Source of the DNA: Cohnella silvisoli
GTDB taxonomy: Bacteria > Bacillota > Bacilli > Paenibacillales > Paenibacillaceae
DNA: 64,000 nt
Direction: 5' to 3'
NCBI RefSeq assembly: GCF_021190915.1
Contig: NZ_JAIOAP010000002.1
Location: 310,001 to 374,000 of the forward strand
Positions 1 to 8,239 of this stretch are shown here, one piece after another; position 1 is the first letter of the stretch, and the number at the start of each line of letters is the position of its first letter. The position numbers and the translations under genes were made by a program. The notes beneath the pieces were generated by a model that ran no database searches, was not told the origin of the DNA, and worked only from the letters and a program-made list of their open reading frames with translations.

Positions 1-576
1 AATTTCTTCTTCTTTCGGATTGCCTTGGCGCAGCTCTTGCCGGGCTTCCGATATCCATTCCGCCGTCTTGATCGACGTTCCGGACGGGGCATCTAATTTT
101 TGGTCGCCATGGTATTCAATGATTTCCACATGGGGAAAATACTTGGCAGCCATAGCGGAAAATTTCATCATTAGAATCGCTCCGATGGAGAAGTTAGGCG
201 CGATCAGTCCGCCGATCCCCTTGTCCCGGCACTGCTTGTCCAATTCGGCAATTTGCTCCGGCGTAAAGCCGGTAGTTCCGACAATGGGACGTACGCCGAA
301 GGAAATGGCCGTTTCCGTATTAGGCATTGCGGATTGGGGAGTCGTAAAATCGACTAGCACGTCAGGACGACTCGATGATAACGCTTCGGCCAAATCGGAG
401 AAAACGATGACGCCGGTATCGGGTTTCCCGACAAGCGTCCCGGCATCAACAGGGCCAGCTGAGGTAGCGATGGCAGCCGCAAGCTGCAATTCGGGATCTT
501 CCAACACCATTTTGACAACTTCACGACCCATGCGACCGCTTGCCCCAGCTACGGCTACGGTAATTTTGTCTGACAT
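1..576 (-). CDS. dapB: 4-hydroxy-tetrahydrodipicolinate reductase, 3' end cut by window edge
   Basis: Reduces 4-hydroxy-tetrahydrodipicolinate with NAD(P)H in the lysine and meso-diaminopimelate pathway, in the cytoplasm. The 192 codons present include the N-terminal nucleotide-binding loop GASGRMG (residues 10-16), VDFTTPQ, and the catalytic stretch E-Y-H-G-D-Q-K-L-D-A-P-S-G-T near residues 160-173. The family is about 267 residues, so roughly the last 75 lie beyond the left edge. The ATG at 576 has an AGGAACAGGTG-like ribosome site and begins 4 bases after the upstream TPR gene stops, so the two are probably co-transcribed. B. subtilis also places dapB beside ypjD. Confidence 0.95.
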   Translation of the reverse strand, partial: MSDKITVAVAGASGRMGREVVKMVLEDPELQLAAAIATSAGPVDAGTLVGKPDTGVIVFSDLAEALSSSRPDVLVDFTTPQSAMPNTETAISFGVRPIVGTTGFTPEQIAELDKQCRDKGIGGLIAPNFSIGAILMMKFSAMAAKYFPHVEIIEYHGDQKLDAPSGTSIKTAEWISEARQELRQGNPKEEEI

Positions 577-580
577 GCTA

Positions 581-1129
581 TCACCTGTTCCTTCTAGAAT
601 TGAAATGCGAATACTGTTGTTTAAGAACGCGGCGCCTTTCCGCCCGCACCTCGTGAAGCAAACGCTTGGCTTCATCGAGCCCAGGTTCAAGCTGCAGCGC
701 ATCCCGCAAATTGTCCAGCGCCATCCTGTAATCCTTCTTCATTCGGAACAGGATGCCGAGCAGCAATCGGGCTTCCGCCGACAGCGGGTCGAATTGGGCG
801 GCTTCCTTCAGAAGCGCCATACTTTTCTCCATATCCGGAGAAGGCAGAGAAAGCAAATTTCTTGCTTCTACAATTTTTTGTCTGGCCGTTATCATCCGCA
901 GATTCAATTGATACGTCGAATCTTCCGGATTCAGCTCAACGGCTTTCAAGGCATATGCCATGGCCAGCGTAAGCTTGCCGCTTCGCGCGCAAGTGATCGA
1001 GCCTTTGTAGTGGTAAGCCGCATTCTCGGGTTCGATCGCAATCGCCTGACCAAACCAGAAGATAGCCGATTCGAAATCACCCTGTAAGATGGCTTCATAC
1101 GCCTGCCGGAGGCACGTTTCCCCGTCCAT
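581..1129 (-). CDS. Tetratricopeptide repeat protein
   Basis: A protein of about 182 residues built from TPR helical hairpins: one around AYEAILQGDFESAIFWFGQA, a second covering the CARSGKLTLAMAYALKAVEL region, and C-terminal units with AEARLLLGILFRMKKDYRMA. TPR proteins serve as protein-binding scaffolds; the partner here is unknown. The ATG at 1129 is preferred because AGGGAGG lies 9 bases upstream, whereas the in-frame ATG at 1138 touches that site. It lies between the MazG-like gene and dapB with short gaps. The C-terminus is basic (ERRRVLKQQ and SRRNR). No signal peptide or membrane segment is seen. Confidence 0.85.
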   Translation of the reverse strand: MDGETCLRQAYEAILQGDFESAIFWFGQAIAIEPENAAYHYKGSITCARSGKLTLAMAYALKAVELNPEDSTYQLNLRMITARQKIVEARNLLSLPSPDMEKSMALLKEAAQFDPLSAEARLLLGILFRMKKDYRMALDNLRDALQLEPGLDEAKRLLHEVRAERRRVLKQQYSHFNSRRNR

Positions 1130-1175
1130 GCCGACCATCCTCCCTTCAAAGCGGGGATAGTACAGCATATGACAT

Positions 1176-1544
1176 TCAACCGTTATCGGTGTGCTTCTTC
1201 GTCCATCGGTCCGCATCGCGGGTATTGAATTTGTCCATCACTTTCCTGTGGACTTCGGTCATATCAATACCCAAAGAATTCGCGAAGCAAGTGACGATAA
1301 ATAAAATATCGCCTAGTTCCATTTCAATGGAACTATCCGCTTCATCCCTTTTTTTCGGCTTCTCGCCGAACTGGTGGTTAACTTCCCGGGCCAATTCCCC
1401 TACTTCCTCCGTCATTCGAGCAAGCATGGCCAGCGGGGAGAAATAACCTTCTTTAAACTGCGAAATGTAAGCATCGACATCTCGTTGTATGTCAGCTAGC
1501 GTGCGCTCTGTCAGCGTTAAATCGACGATACGGGATTCTCCCAT
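1176..1544 (-). CDS. ypjD: MazG-like nucleotide pyrophosphohydrolase (YpjD type)
   Basis: Small all-alpha NTP pyrophosphohydrolase of about 122 residues. The metal-binding pattern is visible as EEVGELAREV followed about 25 residues later by ELGDILF, the E-x2-E...E-x2-D arrangement of the MazG/dUTPase-2 fold. Such enzymes hydrolyse (deoxy)nucleoside triphosphates, often to clear aberrant nucleotides; the exact substrate cannot be read here. A GGAAAGG site lies 9 bases before the ATG at 1544; an ATG at 1553 touches it. The neighbour dapB matches the B. subtilis ypjD-dapB order. Confidence 0.88.
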   Translation of the reverse strand: MGESRIVDLTLTERTLADIQRDVDAYISQFKEGYFSPLAMLARMTEEVGELAREVNHQFGEKPKKRDEADSSIEMELGDILFIVTCFANSLGIDMTEVHRKVMDKFNTRDADRWTKKHTDNG

Positions 1545-1629
1545 CGGCCGCATCCTTTCCTGAAGGTGTCTATCTTATGTTAGCGTAAGACGTATACGAA
1601 AACAAATGCATTTTTGGAGGAACAAACCT

Positions 1630-2499
1630 ATGAAACCTACCTTGTCTTGGAGTTCCGTCAGATCGTGGAGCTTACTTATCATCGGAACGGCGTTGTACGC
1701 ATTCGGCCTGCAATACTTCATCATCCCTAATCTACTTATGGAAGGCGGAGTGACGGGAGTTGCCGTTCTTTTTAACTACGCATTGGATCTCCCTGTTTCC
1801 CTTACGTCGCTTATTATCAACTTGCCTTTATTTTTCTTAGGATGGCGCCAATTGGGCAAACATGCGATGATCTACACATTCGCCGGGACTCTGCTGCTTT
1901 CTTTATTTTTATGGATCGCGGAAGTGCTTGTTGATCGGGGATGGCTAACGCCGTTTACGTCCGAGCACGATTTTATTCTCGTCGTTCTGTATGCCGGAGT
2001 TACGCTTGGAACGGGTTTAGGCCTTGTCTTTCGAGCCGGGGGGACAACGGGCGGCGTGGACATCATAGCGCGAATTCTGCACCGGTTGCGGGGCTGGAGC
2101 ATGGGTCAGATTATACTGACGATGGACGTGATGATCCTTGGCATCTCGCTCTTGTTTATTCCGAAGGAGAAGGTTCTGTACACTTTGGTTAGCGTGTTCA
2201 TAGCCTCCAAAGTCATCGACTTTATCCAAGAAGGCGCTTATGCGGCCAAAGCGTTTACGATTGTATGCCAAAGTCCGGAGAAGCTCGCCAAAGACATTAC
2301 GAGAGAGCTCGATCGAGGCGTGACGCTTATGCCTGCCATTGGAGCCTATTCAGGGGAAAATAAAACCGTCGTCTATTGCGTCGTCAGCCGGTTCGAAATT
2401 CGCAAATTAAAAAGCCTCGTCCGTCTTCACGACCGGAGGGCTTTTATCGTTATAAACGACGTGCACGATGTGTTAGGAGAAGGCTTTCGCGAGGAATAA
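1630..2499 (+). CDS. ypjC: YitT family membrane protein (DUF161/DUF2179; YpjC type)
   Basis: About 289 residues. The first 200 carry five or six hydrophobic membrane segments (for example IIGTALYAFGLQYFIIPNLL and ILVVLYAGVTLGTGLGLVF) with the family's glycine-rich GGTTGGVDIIARIL motif. The C-terminal 80 residues form the soluble DUF2179 domain with RELDRGVTLMPAIGAYSG and VVSRFEIRKLKSLV. Family members are presumed transporters, but substrates are not established. GGAGG lies 9 bases before the ATG at 1630. The gene runs opposite to most neighbours: divergent from ypjD and convergent with ypjB, only 10 bases apart. The position matches B. subtilis ypjC. Confidence 0.9.
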   Translation: MKPTLSWSSVRSWSLLIIGTALYAFGLQYFIIPNLLMEGGVTGVAVLFNYALDLPVSLTSLIINLPLFFLGWRQLGKHAMIYTFAGTLLLSLFLWIAEVLVDRGWLTPFTSEHDFILVVLYAGVTLGTGLGLVFRAGGTTGGVDIIARILHRLRGWSMGQIILTMDVMILGISLLFIPKEKVLYTLVSVFIASKVIDFIQEGAYAAKAFTIVCQSPEKLAKDITRELDRGVTLMPAIGAYSGENKTVVYCVVSRFEIRKLKSLVRLHDRRAFIVINDVHDVLGEGFREE

Positions 2500-2509
2500 C
2501 GGTTCACCC

Positions 2510-3496
2510 CTATTTTTTCCACCGGTTGAGCAATCTTTGCGCCGCATCCTCAGGCTCTTCTTGTTTCGATGGCTTGTGCACTCCATCATATCCGTCAATT
2601 CGATATCGCTTCCAGCCTACCCATGTGAGAATCGTAACGATAAAGGAACCCATCATCGCCGACCAAACCCAAGGGGGGGAAGACACAGGAGGAACGATGG
2701 CGGAAGTTGCTTCTTTATTAGCGGGGAACAACCCGTCCATTGCCTCCTGCAAAGGCGGTATGAACCCTTTCAGCAATTCCAAGTTCGGAGGGTCCGCGTT
2801 AAAAATGCGGTTCACATAACGAACGACCGAGTCGCTTCGTTCGACTTTCCACGGCTCCGACTTCAGCAGCGCGGCCGTCCGAATCAATTGGTAATGCTCC
2901 GATAATTGCTGCAAAGCTTGCCGTGCGGATTGCGGCACTGGAGCGGCGACGGAAGATTCCTGCTGCATGGATTTGCCGATCCTAGCGATATCCTCGTTTA
3001 ATACGTTCCTATATTGGTGCCAGATCGGCTTATCGGGATGGGCTAAAGCATCCGCAGCCAGCCTTAAAGCCGCGGCCCCCGATTTCCATTTCCGCTCATC
3101 GGGAGATGACGCAGCAACGGCTCGTTTCAGCTCCGTTAAAGTATGCGACAGCGCATGAATGCCGTCAGCCGTCGCGATATCCTTCATCGGCAAAGAACGG
3201 AAATTACGCTCCGTCTCCACTAAGATGCGCCTTAACTCTTCTATCTTCCCCTGGTTAACCGCCGCATATAGCGTCTCCGTCGACGACAAGAACCGTTCAG
3301 CGGCTGCATGAGAAGAGGAGACGTCCGTTGATGGAGCATCGTTGTTCATCGTTACCTGGCGGCTTGTACCATAGGGGCTCCCCCAAGCCGCCGCCGGTAC
3401 GGCTATGAGCAGACCCATAAAAGCTAGAATGCCCGCCAGCGTTAACCGCAGACGATATCGCCGCCTAACCTGCTTAATAAACAAAAACACGGACAT
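2510..3496 (-). CDS. ypjB: Sporulation protein YpjB
   Basis: About 328 residues. A hydrophobic N-terminal segment (AGILAFMGLLIAVPAAAWG, residues 21-39) looks like a signal or anchor. A long helical extracytoplasmic region follows, then a C-terminal membrane helix (MMGSFIVTILTWVGW, about residue 283) and a charged tail. This matches YpjB in size, topology and position next to ypjA; its biochemical role is unknown. The start is unusual. GGAGG sits only 2 bases before the ATG at 3496, while a GTG two codons later has 8-base spacing. Site and start are both buried in an 18-bp hairpin whose other arm follows the ypjA stop. Confidence 0.85.
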   Translation of the reverse strand: MSVFLFIKQVRRRYRLRLTLAGILAFMGLLIAVPAAAWGSPYGTSRQVTMNNDAPSTDVSSSHAAAERFLSSTETLYAAVNQGKIEELRRILVETERNFRSLPMKDIATADGIHALSHTLTELKRAVAASSPDERKWKSGAAALRLAADALAHPDKPIWHQYRNVLNEDIARIGKSMQQESSVAAPVPQSARQALQQLSEHYQLIRTAALLKSEPWKVERSDSVVRYVNRIFNADPPNLELLKGFIPPLQEAMDGLFPANKEATSAIVPPVSSPPWVWSAMMGSFIVTILTWVGWKRYRIDGYDGVHKPSKQEEPEDAAQRLLNRWKK

Positions 3497-3535
3497 CCCC
3501 TCCTACCCTATGGATATGAGGGGATGTCCGTGTTT
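3485..3535 (-). promoter_or_regulatory. Hairpin burying the ypjB ribosome site and start codon
   Basis: An 18-bp perfect inverted repeat (3485-3502 with 3518-3535) around a 15-base loop. On the minus-strand mRNA the first arm begins within the ypjA stop codon. The second arm contains the GAGGGG ribosome site, the ATG and the GTG of ypjB. A U-rich run (TTTTTGTTT, which is also ypjB codons 4-6) follows at once. It could make ypjB translation depend on ribosomes finishing ypjA, act as an intrinsic terminator inside ypjB, or both. Confidence 0.75.
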
Positions 3536-4190
3536 AGAACGACTTGTCCGGCTCTGCTCTGCCGAATGCAAATTTAGCAAGCGCAGTCGCTAATACGCTA
3601 AATGCAGTTAGCAGGAAAGTAAATAGTCCAACGTAAAACAAATCATCGTACAATTGCGTCGGCAAATAGGGAAAAATGTCATAGCGATAATCGACCGTGT
3701 CATTCAGGAAAGTCCATGCCGCAGCAGCAAGCAGCGCCATGCCGCCAAACGTGAAAAACCGGGCGTAGAGAAGCGCGGTAACCGCCATTGCCGAGTGGCC
3801 GATGATAAGCATCCAATGTTCCCATTCCAAGATGTCTCCCTGAGCCTGTCCCGCGAATATAATAGCCGTCGCCCAAACTCCGTATTTCACCGACGTAACG
3901 ACGCCAAGCGCCTCCACCACGCCGCGAATCGCGTTTACCCATCCATGCCGCGACCGACGAGGCACAGCCCACAGCCATATGACCGCAATCGCGAAAAACA
4001 ACGATGCCGTCGGGCTATCCGGTACGAACGGGATTTGCCAATGCGGATTCGTACTCCAGACGCTCTCTAGCTGATCCTTGTACCAATAGTATCCGTAGAT
4101 CGTCCCGGGAACGTAAACAATCAACAGCATCAGCAAAGTCGTTGGATGAAGCAATACGCTTCGGGAAAGAAGCCATTTCAACCCGCTCAA
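3534..4190 (-). CDS. ypjA: YpjA family membrane protein (DUF1405)
   Basis: About 218 residues with six to seven hydrophobic helices, including LLMLLIVYVPGTIYGYYWY near the N-terminus and LFTFLLTAFSVLATALAKF at the end. Family features such as FVPDSPTASLFF and GVWATAIIFAG are present. The function is unknown; the gene is conserved next to qcr genes in Bacillus relatives. The start is a TTG at 4190 with GGAGG 7 bases upstream. A terminator (4212-4240) separates it from qcrC, and its stop codon abuts the hairpin leading into ypjB. Confidence 0.88.
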   Translation of the reverse strand: MSGLKWLLSRSVLLHPTTLLMLLIVYVPGTIYGYYWYKDQLESVWSTNPHWQIPFVPDSPTASLFFAIAVIWLWAVPRRSRHGWVNAIRGVVEALGVVTSVKYGVWATAIIFAGQAQGDILEWEHWMLIIGHSAMAVTALLYARFFTFGGMALLAAAAWTFLNDTVDYRYDIFPYLPTQLYDDLFYVGLFTFLLTAFSVLATALAKFAFGRAEPDKSF

Positions 4191-4211
4191 CCTAACTCCT
4201 CCCTTTCATTC

Positions 4212-4240
4212 AAAAAACCTGACCAGTTACGGTCAGGTTT
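4212..4240 (-). terminator. Terminator downstream of qcrC
   Basis: On the minus strand CCTGACC-GTAACT-GGTCAGG forms a 7-bp stem with a 6-base loop followed by TTTTTTG. It lies between the qcrC stop and the ypjA start. Confidence 0.85.
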
Positions 4241-4256
4241 GGTGCAGGAAGGAAAG

Positions 4257-5126
4257 TTATTTCGCTTCCGCTTTTTGCGTGGAAAGCCAAGTTGCGATTT
4301 GATCGATTTTCTCGGCGCTTAAAGTGTCCTTAAACGGAGGCATGCCATCGCCTTTCCCGTTTGTAATCGTCGCGACTAGTTCATCTTTGTTCAAGATGTC
4401 GCCAACGCCGCGAAGGGTCGGTCCGTTAGCGCCTTCAAGCTCCGCGCCGTGACAAGCGATACATTGCGCTTGTTTCATCGTTTCAAAAGCCGGATCATCC
4501 GCATTAACCATCGCGGCGATTTTCTCTCTGCCCGGGATCGGACGCGGCAAGCCTTTCTTAACGGCTTCCTCCGCTTTGATCTTGCGCTCGATATGTTCCG
4601 GCGTGACACCATTCACTTCCAGCTCGTATTGATAGTGATCCCACGAAACCCAAGTCAGATACGTAACGGCAACCAACGATACGATCATCAGGGAAGAGGC
4701 GATCGGACGGCGATAGAAGCGACGCTCCTTGCCCGTATCCAGGAATGGAGCGAGCAGAAGCGAGATGAACGGAAGACCCGAAAGACCAAGTACCCCAAGC
4801 ACCAAGTAATCACCGGATGTATAAGGATATTTCAGCATCTGATACAAGAATAAGAAATACCAGTCCGGCATCGGAATGAACGAGCTGTTAAGCGGATTGG
4901 CTGGGTAACCGAGCGGAGCCGGTTCCGCGATAACCAGAACCAGGAACCCGACCAGAACGACAACGCCAACCATCCATTCCTTAAGCAGGAAGTTCGGGAT
5001 GAACGCTTCCGATTTACCGGGATATGCGGAATAATCGGGCGGTGCTACATTCGAGTAGTCACGTTTGCGAACGCGCGAATCCCCAATAAATACGACTTTT
5101 TCGTTTGGATCTTGTTTATGTGCCAA
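4257..5126 (-). CDS. qcrC: Menaquinol-cytochrome c reductase cytochrome b/c subunit
   Basis: About 289 residues. The N-terminal half resembles subunit IV of b6f complexes, with three membrane helices (WMVGVVVLVGFLVLVIAEP, YLVLGVLGLSGLPFISLLLAP and SSLMIVSLVAVTYLTWV). The C-terminal third is a cytochrome c domain with the heme motif C-I-A-C-H near residue 223 and a MPPF methionine near residue 263 as likely sixth ligand. It takes electrons from QcrB and the Rieske protein and passes them towards cytochrome oxidase at the outer membrane face. The start is TTG at 5126, with GGGGAG 9 bases upstream. Confidence 0.95.
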   Translation of the reverse strand: MAHKQDPNEKVVFIGDSRVRKRDYSNVAPPDYSAYPGKSEAFIPNFLLKEWMVGVVVLVGFLVLVIAEPAPLGYPANPLNSSFIPMPDWYFLFLYQMLKYPYTSGDYLVLGVLGLSGLPFISLLLAPFLDTGKERRFYRRPIASSLMIVSLVAVTYLTWVSWDHYQYELEVNGVTPEHIERKIKAEEAVKKGLPRPIPGREKIAAMVNADDPAFETMKQAQCIACHGAELEGANGPTLRGVGDILNKDELVATITNGKGDGMPPFKDTLSAEKIDQIATWLSTQKAEAK

Positions 5127-5145
5127 CGTTAGCCACTCCCCTCTC

Positions 5146-5817
5146 TTACAGCGGCCCGGAAATGCCCTGTTTTCGAATCATAAAGAAGTGTCCGGCAAGC
5201 AATGCAAGCAGCACACCGGGCAGGAAGAAAACGTGGATAGCGAAAAATCTGGTCAGCGTCTGCGCGCCGACGATCGTTCCGCCGTTCGCCAATTCCTTGA
5301 TGTACTCTCCCAAGAAAGGTACGGCACCCGCGATTTCGAGGCCGACTTTCGTAGCGTAGTAAGCTTTATCATCCCAAGGAAGCAGGTAACCCGTAAACCC
5401 TAGGCCCAACATGACGAAGAAAATCAACATTCCGACTACCCAGTTCATCTCGCGGGGCGCTTTGTAAGAGCCCGTGAAGAAAACGCGAAGAGTATGTAGG
5501 AACATCATTACGATAACAAGACTCGCGCCCCAGTGATGCATCCCCCGCACAATCGCTCCGAAAGCGACCTGATGCTGGAGATAGTCAACGCTGTAATAAG
5601 CATTGATAATATCCGGGACGTAATACATCGTCAGGAACATCCCCGAGAGGATCTGTATGACGGTAATAAAGAACGTCAATCCGCCGAAGCAATAAACAAA
5701 AGCGGAGAAGTGATGCGCCGGGTTAACGTGCTCAGGAACCTCATGATCGGCGATATCTCTCCACATCGGCGTAATATCGAGACGTTCGTCGATCCAGTTG
5801 TACATATTTTTGAACAT
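5146..5817 (-). CDS. qcrB: Menaquinol-cytochrome c reductase cytochrome b subunit
   Basis: Cytochrome b6-type membrane subunit of about 223 residues that binds two b hemes and oxidises menaquinol. Four helices are visible. Likely heme histidines lie in MHHWGASLVIVMMFLHTLRV and ARFFAIHVFFLPGVLLALLAGHFF-like stretches. A cysteine in FVYCFGG occupies the place where b6 proteins attach an extra heme covalently. The length equals that of Bacillus QcrB (about 224). It lies 19 bases after qcrA and 19 before qcrC, in one operon. Confidence 0.95.
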   Translation of the reverse strand: MFKNMYNWIDERLDITPMWRDIADHEVPEHVNPAHHFSAFVYCFGGLTFFITVIQILSGMFLTMYYVPDIINAYYSVDYLQHQVAFGAIVRGMHHWGASLVIVMMFLHTLRVFFTGSYKAPREMNWVVGMLIFFVMLGLGFTGYLLPWDDKAYYATKVGLEIAGAVPFLGEYIKELANGGTIVGAQTLTRFFAIHVFFLPGVLLALLAGHFFMIRKQGISGPL

Positions 5818-5836
5818 GGGTCGGGACGCCCTCCTT

Positions 5837-6370
5837 CTATACGCGACTATTCGGTTCTAGCGGTCCAAGATAAACCCAGCCGTTCTCTATCTTGACTTCG
5901 AACTCGTCTAGCGGCTTCGGCGCAACCTTCAGGTTTTTGCCGTCTTTGTTATAACGCGCTCCGTGACAAGGACAATGGTACAGGTTTGGCGCTTCCTCTC
6001 CGCTCCACCCTATCGTGCAACCCAGATGCTTGCACACAGGCGACAATGCGAAGATTTTACCGTCATCGCCTTTCGTTATCCATGCCGATAACTTCGGATC
6101 GCTTTCGTACCAACCGTCGATTTGATGGATCTTGAAATCCACCTGCTGAGGCTCCTTCGTCACTTTGCTCTCTTCGATCGCTTTGACGAAGTTACCTTTT
6201 TGTTTCTTTTGCAATATGGGATCGACGGCAAAGCGGATCATCGGTAAAATGGCCCCGCCGGCCATGAAGGCTCCTGCTCCGCCAAGCGTGTAAGACAGAA
6301 ATTGACGTCTTGACATCTCTTTGCGCTTAACCGGTTTATGCGTTGTTTCTTGCTGCGTATTGTGGTCCAT
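5837..6370 (-). CDS. qcrA: Rieske iron-sulfur subunit of menaquinol-cytochrome c reductase
   Basis: About 177 residues. A twin-arginine motif (SRRQFLSYTLGG, residues 20-31) precedes a hydrophobic helix, typical of Tat-exported, membrane-anchored Rieske proteins. The 2Fe-2S cluster boxes are CKHLGC near residue 113 and CPCHGA near residue 133. The protein transfers electrons from menaquinol to the cytochrome c domain of QcrC. It is the first gene of qcrABC, with a sigma-A type promoter about 70 bases upstream. Confidence 0.95.
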   Translation of the reverse strand: MDHNTQQETTHKPVKRKEMSRRQFLSYTLGGAGAFMAGGAILPMIRFAVDPILQKKQKGNFVKAIEESKVTKEPQQVDFKIHQIDGWYESDPKLSAWITKGDDGKIFALSPVCKHLGCTIGWSGEEAPNLYHCPCHGARYNKDGKNLKVAPKPLDEFEVKIENGWVYLGPLEPNSRV

Positions 6371-6443
6371 TCATTCTACCCCCTTTGCCACACCAATCTC
6401 GCGTCCATTACGGACTTCACATATTCTTCACAAGGACATAACT

Positions 6444-6472
6444 ATAATAGCCCACGCGCTATGGAGCGTCAA
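6444..6472 (-). promoter_or_regulatory. Sigma-A type promoter of qcrABC
   Basis: On the minus strand TTGACG (6467-6472) and TATTAT (6444-6449) are separated by 17 bases, with transcription expected from about 6437. An 18-bp palindrome, TTCCCGCC-CC-GGCGGGAA (6489-6506), lies just upstream. It could be an operator or the end of the ypiF transcript, but it has no U-run. Confidence 0.65.
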
Positions 6473-6628
6473 GAATCGGGGCCGGAGTTTCCCGCCCCGG
6501 CGGGAATCGCACAACTAAAATGTTCTCAAATTGTCACATTTCCCCGTGAGGCTCGTCTGCCTATTGTTTACCCTTCATCCCCAACCTTATGCGTGGTTCC
6601 CGTTTGTTACCGCACACATACATTTTCG

Positions 6629-7051
6629 TTACTCCGCTGTTGTCCGCCACAAGCTCGCTACTGCCTTGCCAATGAGCTGGGAATCCGGCTGATCTTCTTC
6701 CGTGGCAGGCTGGATAATTAAATCCGCGTCAAGCTTCCCGGACCCTTCCAAAAGGTGTCCGCTTATTACAATGACGTAACGGAATCCGTTTTTCTTCCAT
6801 TGGCCGATCAAATGATTAAGCTGTTCCGCATCACCATCGCCTCCGATATCATAATGGATTGCCGGCATCGTGACCGTTCGACCGCGGAAATCCTGCTCTA
6901 TGGGGGCTAACCATTGTCCCGTGCGGGCAACCTTATCCGTCGCCTCCCACGGGGATTCTTTACCCGTTAATCCCGACAGGGGAATCAAGCATGTATCCAG
7001 ATAGGGCTGCAGCTCCGGCCAACTATCCCCGTCGATCTCACTGAATTTCAT
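6629..7051 (-). CDS. ypiF: YpiF family protein (DUF2487)
   Basis: A cytoplasmic protein of about 140 residues. Features include YLDTCLIPLSG, PAIHYDIGG and RYVIVISGHLLEG, in line with DUF2487/YpiF proteins. In B. subtilis ypiF also directly precedes qcrA. The function is unknown. The ATG at 7051 has AAGGAG about 11 bases upstream. A gap of about 258 bases with its own promoter separates it from qcrA, so qcr expression need not depend on it. Confidence 0.75.
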   Translation of the reverse strand: MKFSEIDGDSWPELQPYLDTCLIPLSGLTGKESPWEATDKVARTGQWLAPIEQDFRGRTVTMPAIHYDIGGDGDAEQLNHLIGQWKKNGFRYVIVISGHLLEGSGKLDADLIIQPATEEDQPDSQLIGKAVASLWRTTAE

Positions 7052-7103
7052 ATGTATTGTCCACTCCTTTTCTTCCTAATCGTACTCCAAAAGCGCGGAC
7101 AAT

Positions 7104-7140
7104 AAAAGCGCCTTTTCCGTTGATCAGCCGGAAAAGGCGC
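7104..7140 (-). terminator. Terminator of the DHH phosphoesterase gene
   Basis: GCGCCTTTTCC pairs with GGAAAAGGCGC (11 bp, loop of about 11). On the minus strand it is followed by a short TTTTATT run just after the gene's stop. Confidence 0.8.
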
Positions 7141-7152
7141 CCTCGTTCTATC

Positions 7153-8064
7153 TTAATTAAACCGTTCGATTAGTTGAGCGATAACGTCATCGGCTTTCTC
7201 GTAAGAGACCTGGCATGTTCCGGCCGCTTCGTGCCCGCCGCCGCCGAACTCCCTCATTAAGTAGCCAACAGGAACTTCGCACGTGCGATTAACGATGCTA
7301 TGACCGCAAGCGATGGCGCAATTTTGTTTCTGGAAACCGTCCACGATCCATAGTGATACGTTCTGCTCGGGGTGGAGCGCATAAATAAGAAACCGGTTGC
7401 CAGGGTAAATTTGCTCCACGTTGCGCAGGTCCGTAACAATGACATTGCCTTCGATGCGCGTGTGGGCGGCCAACATTTCACGGAAAGGCACATCCAGCTC
7501 GAAATAGCGATCGACCCGCTCTTTCACGTCTTCGTCAAGCATAATTTGATCAATATTTTTATGTAAACATAATTCCACAAGCTTCTCCATGAGTTGGTAG
7601 TTGCTAATTCGGAAATCTCGGAAACGTCCTAAGCCCGTTCTGGAATCCATGACGAAGGATAATAAGTCCCAGCCTTCGGGATTTAAGATGTCGCTGTCGG
7701 AAAACTTCGCGGCATCGGCTTTGTCGACGCCTTCCATAATGTTATCGAAAAAAGGGCCGAACTTCTCTTTTCCGCCGTAATATTCATAGACAACCCTTGC
7801 AGCGCTATCGGCTATGCGCACTTCGCCTTTATAATCGAACTTCTCTTCTTGCGCACGCTTGACCTCGCTGGCATGATGGTCAAACCATAACCCGCAGCCT
7901 GCGACGAAGGGAACGTTCGTCAAAATATCATTGTTCGTTATCGCTACCGTTCCATCCTGCATGTCTTTCGGATGCACAAACTTGATTTCTTCAATCATCT
8001 CCAGCTTTTTCAACAGCACTGCCGTAACCAATCCGTCGAAATCCGAACGCGTCACGAGTCTCAT
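7153..8064 (-). CDS. DHH family phosphoesterase
   Basis: About 303 residues with the two-domain DHH/DHHA1 layout. RSDFDGLVTAVLL lies at the N-terminus, the DHH signature is in FDHHASE near residue 84, and the nucleic-acid or phosphate-binding loop is GGGGHEAAGT near residue 280. Family members hydrolyse phosphodiester or phosphoanhydride bonds (oligoribonucleotides, cyclic dinucleotides, polyphosphate), and the substrate cannot be chosen from sequence. The ATG at 8064 has GGGAG 8 bases upstream; a longer reading to 8118 lacks such a site. It stands alone between terminators. Confidence 0.85.
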   Translation of the reverse strand: MRLVTRSDFDGLVTAVLLKKLEMIEEIKFVHPKDMQDGTVAITNNDILTNVPFVAGCGLWFDHHASEVKRAQEEKFDYKGEVRIADSAARVVYEYYGGKEKFGPFFDNIMEGVDKADAAKFSDSDILNPEGWDLLSFVMDSRTGLGRFRDFRISNYQLMEKLVELCLHKNIDQIMLDEDVKERVDRYFELDVPFREMLAAHTRIEGNVIVTDLRNVEQIYPGNRFLIYALHPEQNVSLWIVDGFQKQNCAIACGHSIVNRTCEVPVGYLMREFGGGGHEAAGTCQVSYEKADDVIAQLIERFN

Positions 8065-8177
8065 CTCTAACACTCCCCTATGATATGGTGCAAATTCCCT
8101 AAATAATAGGTATATCATACCAGATATTTATTAGATTCGACACGTTTTTTCATTATCACAGAGTAAATCGTGCAGGT

Positions 8178-8205
8178 AAAAGACCCAACCGCTAAAGTTG
8201 GGTCT
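8178..8205 (-). terminator. Terminator of the IDEAL-domain gene
   Basis: A 9-bp perfect stem, AGACCCAAC with GTTGGGTCT, and a 7-base loop. It is followed on the minus strand by TTTTACC. Confidence 0.75.
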
Positions 8206-8239
8206 CGCTATACGAACCGTATAGATAGCTTAAACCGAT

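Noticed and set aside
20..1087. Long plus-strand open frame across dapB and the TPR gene
   Set aside because: It is an antisense shadow of two recognisable minus-strand genes and has no family features.
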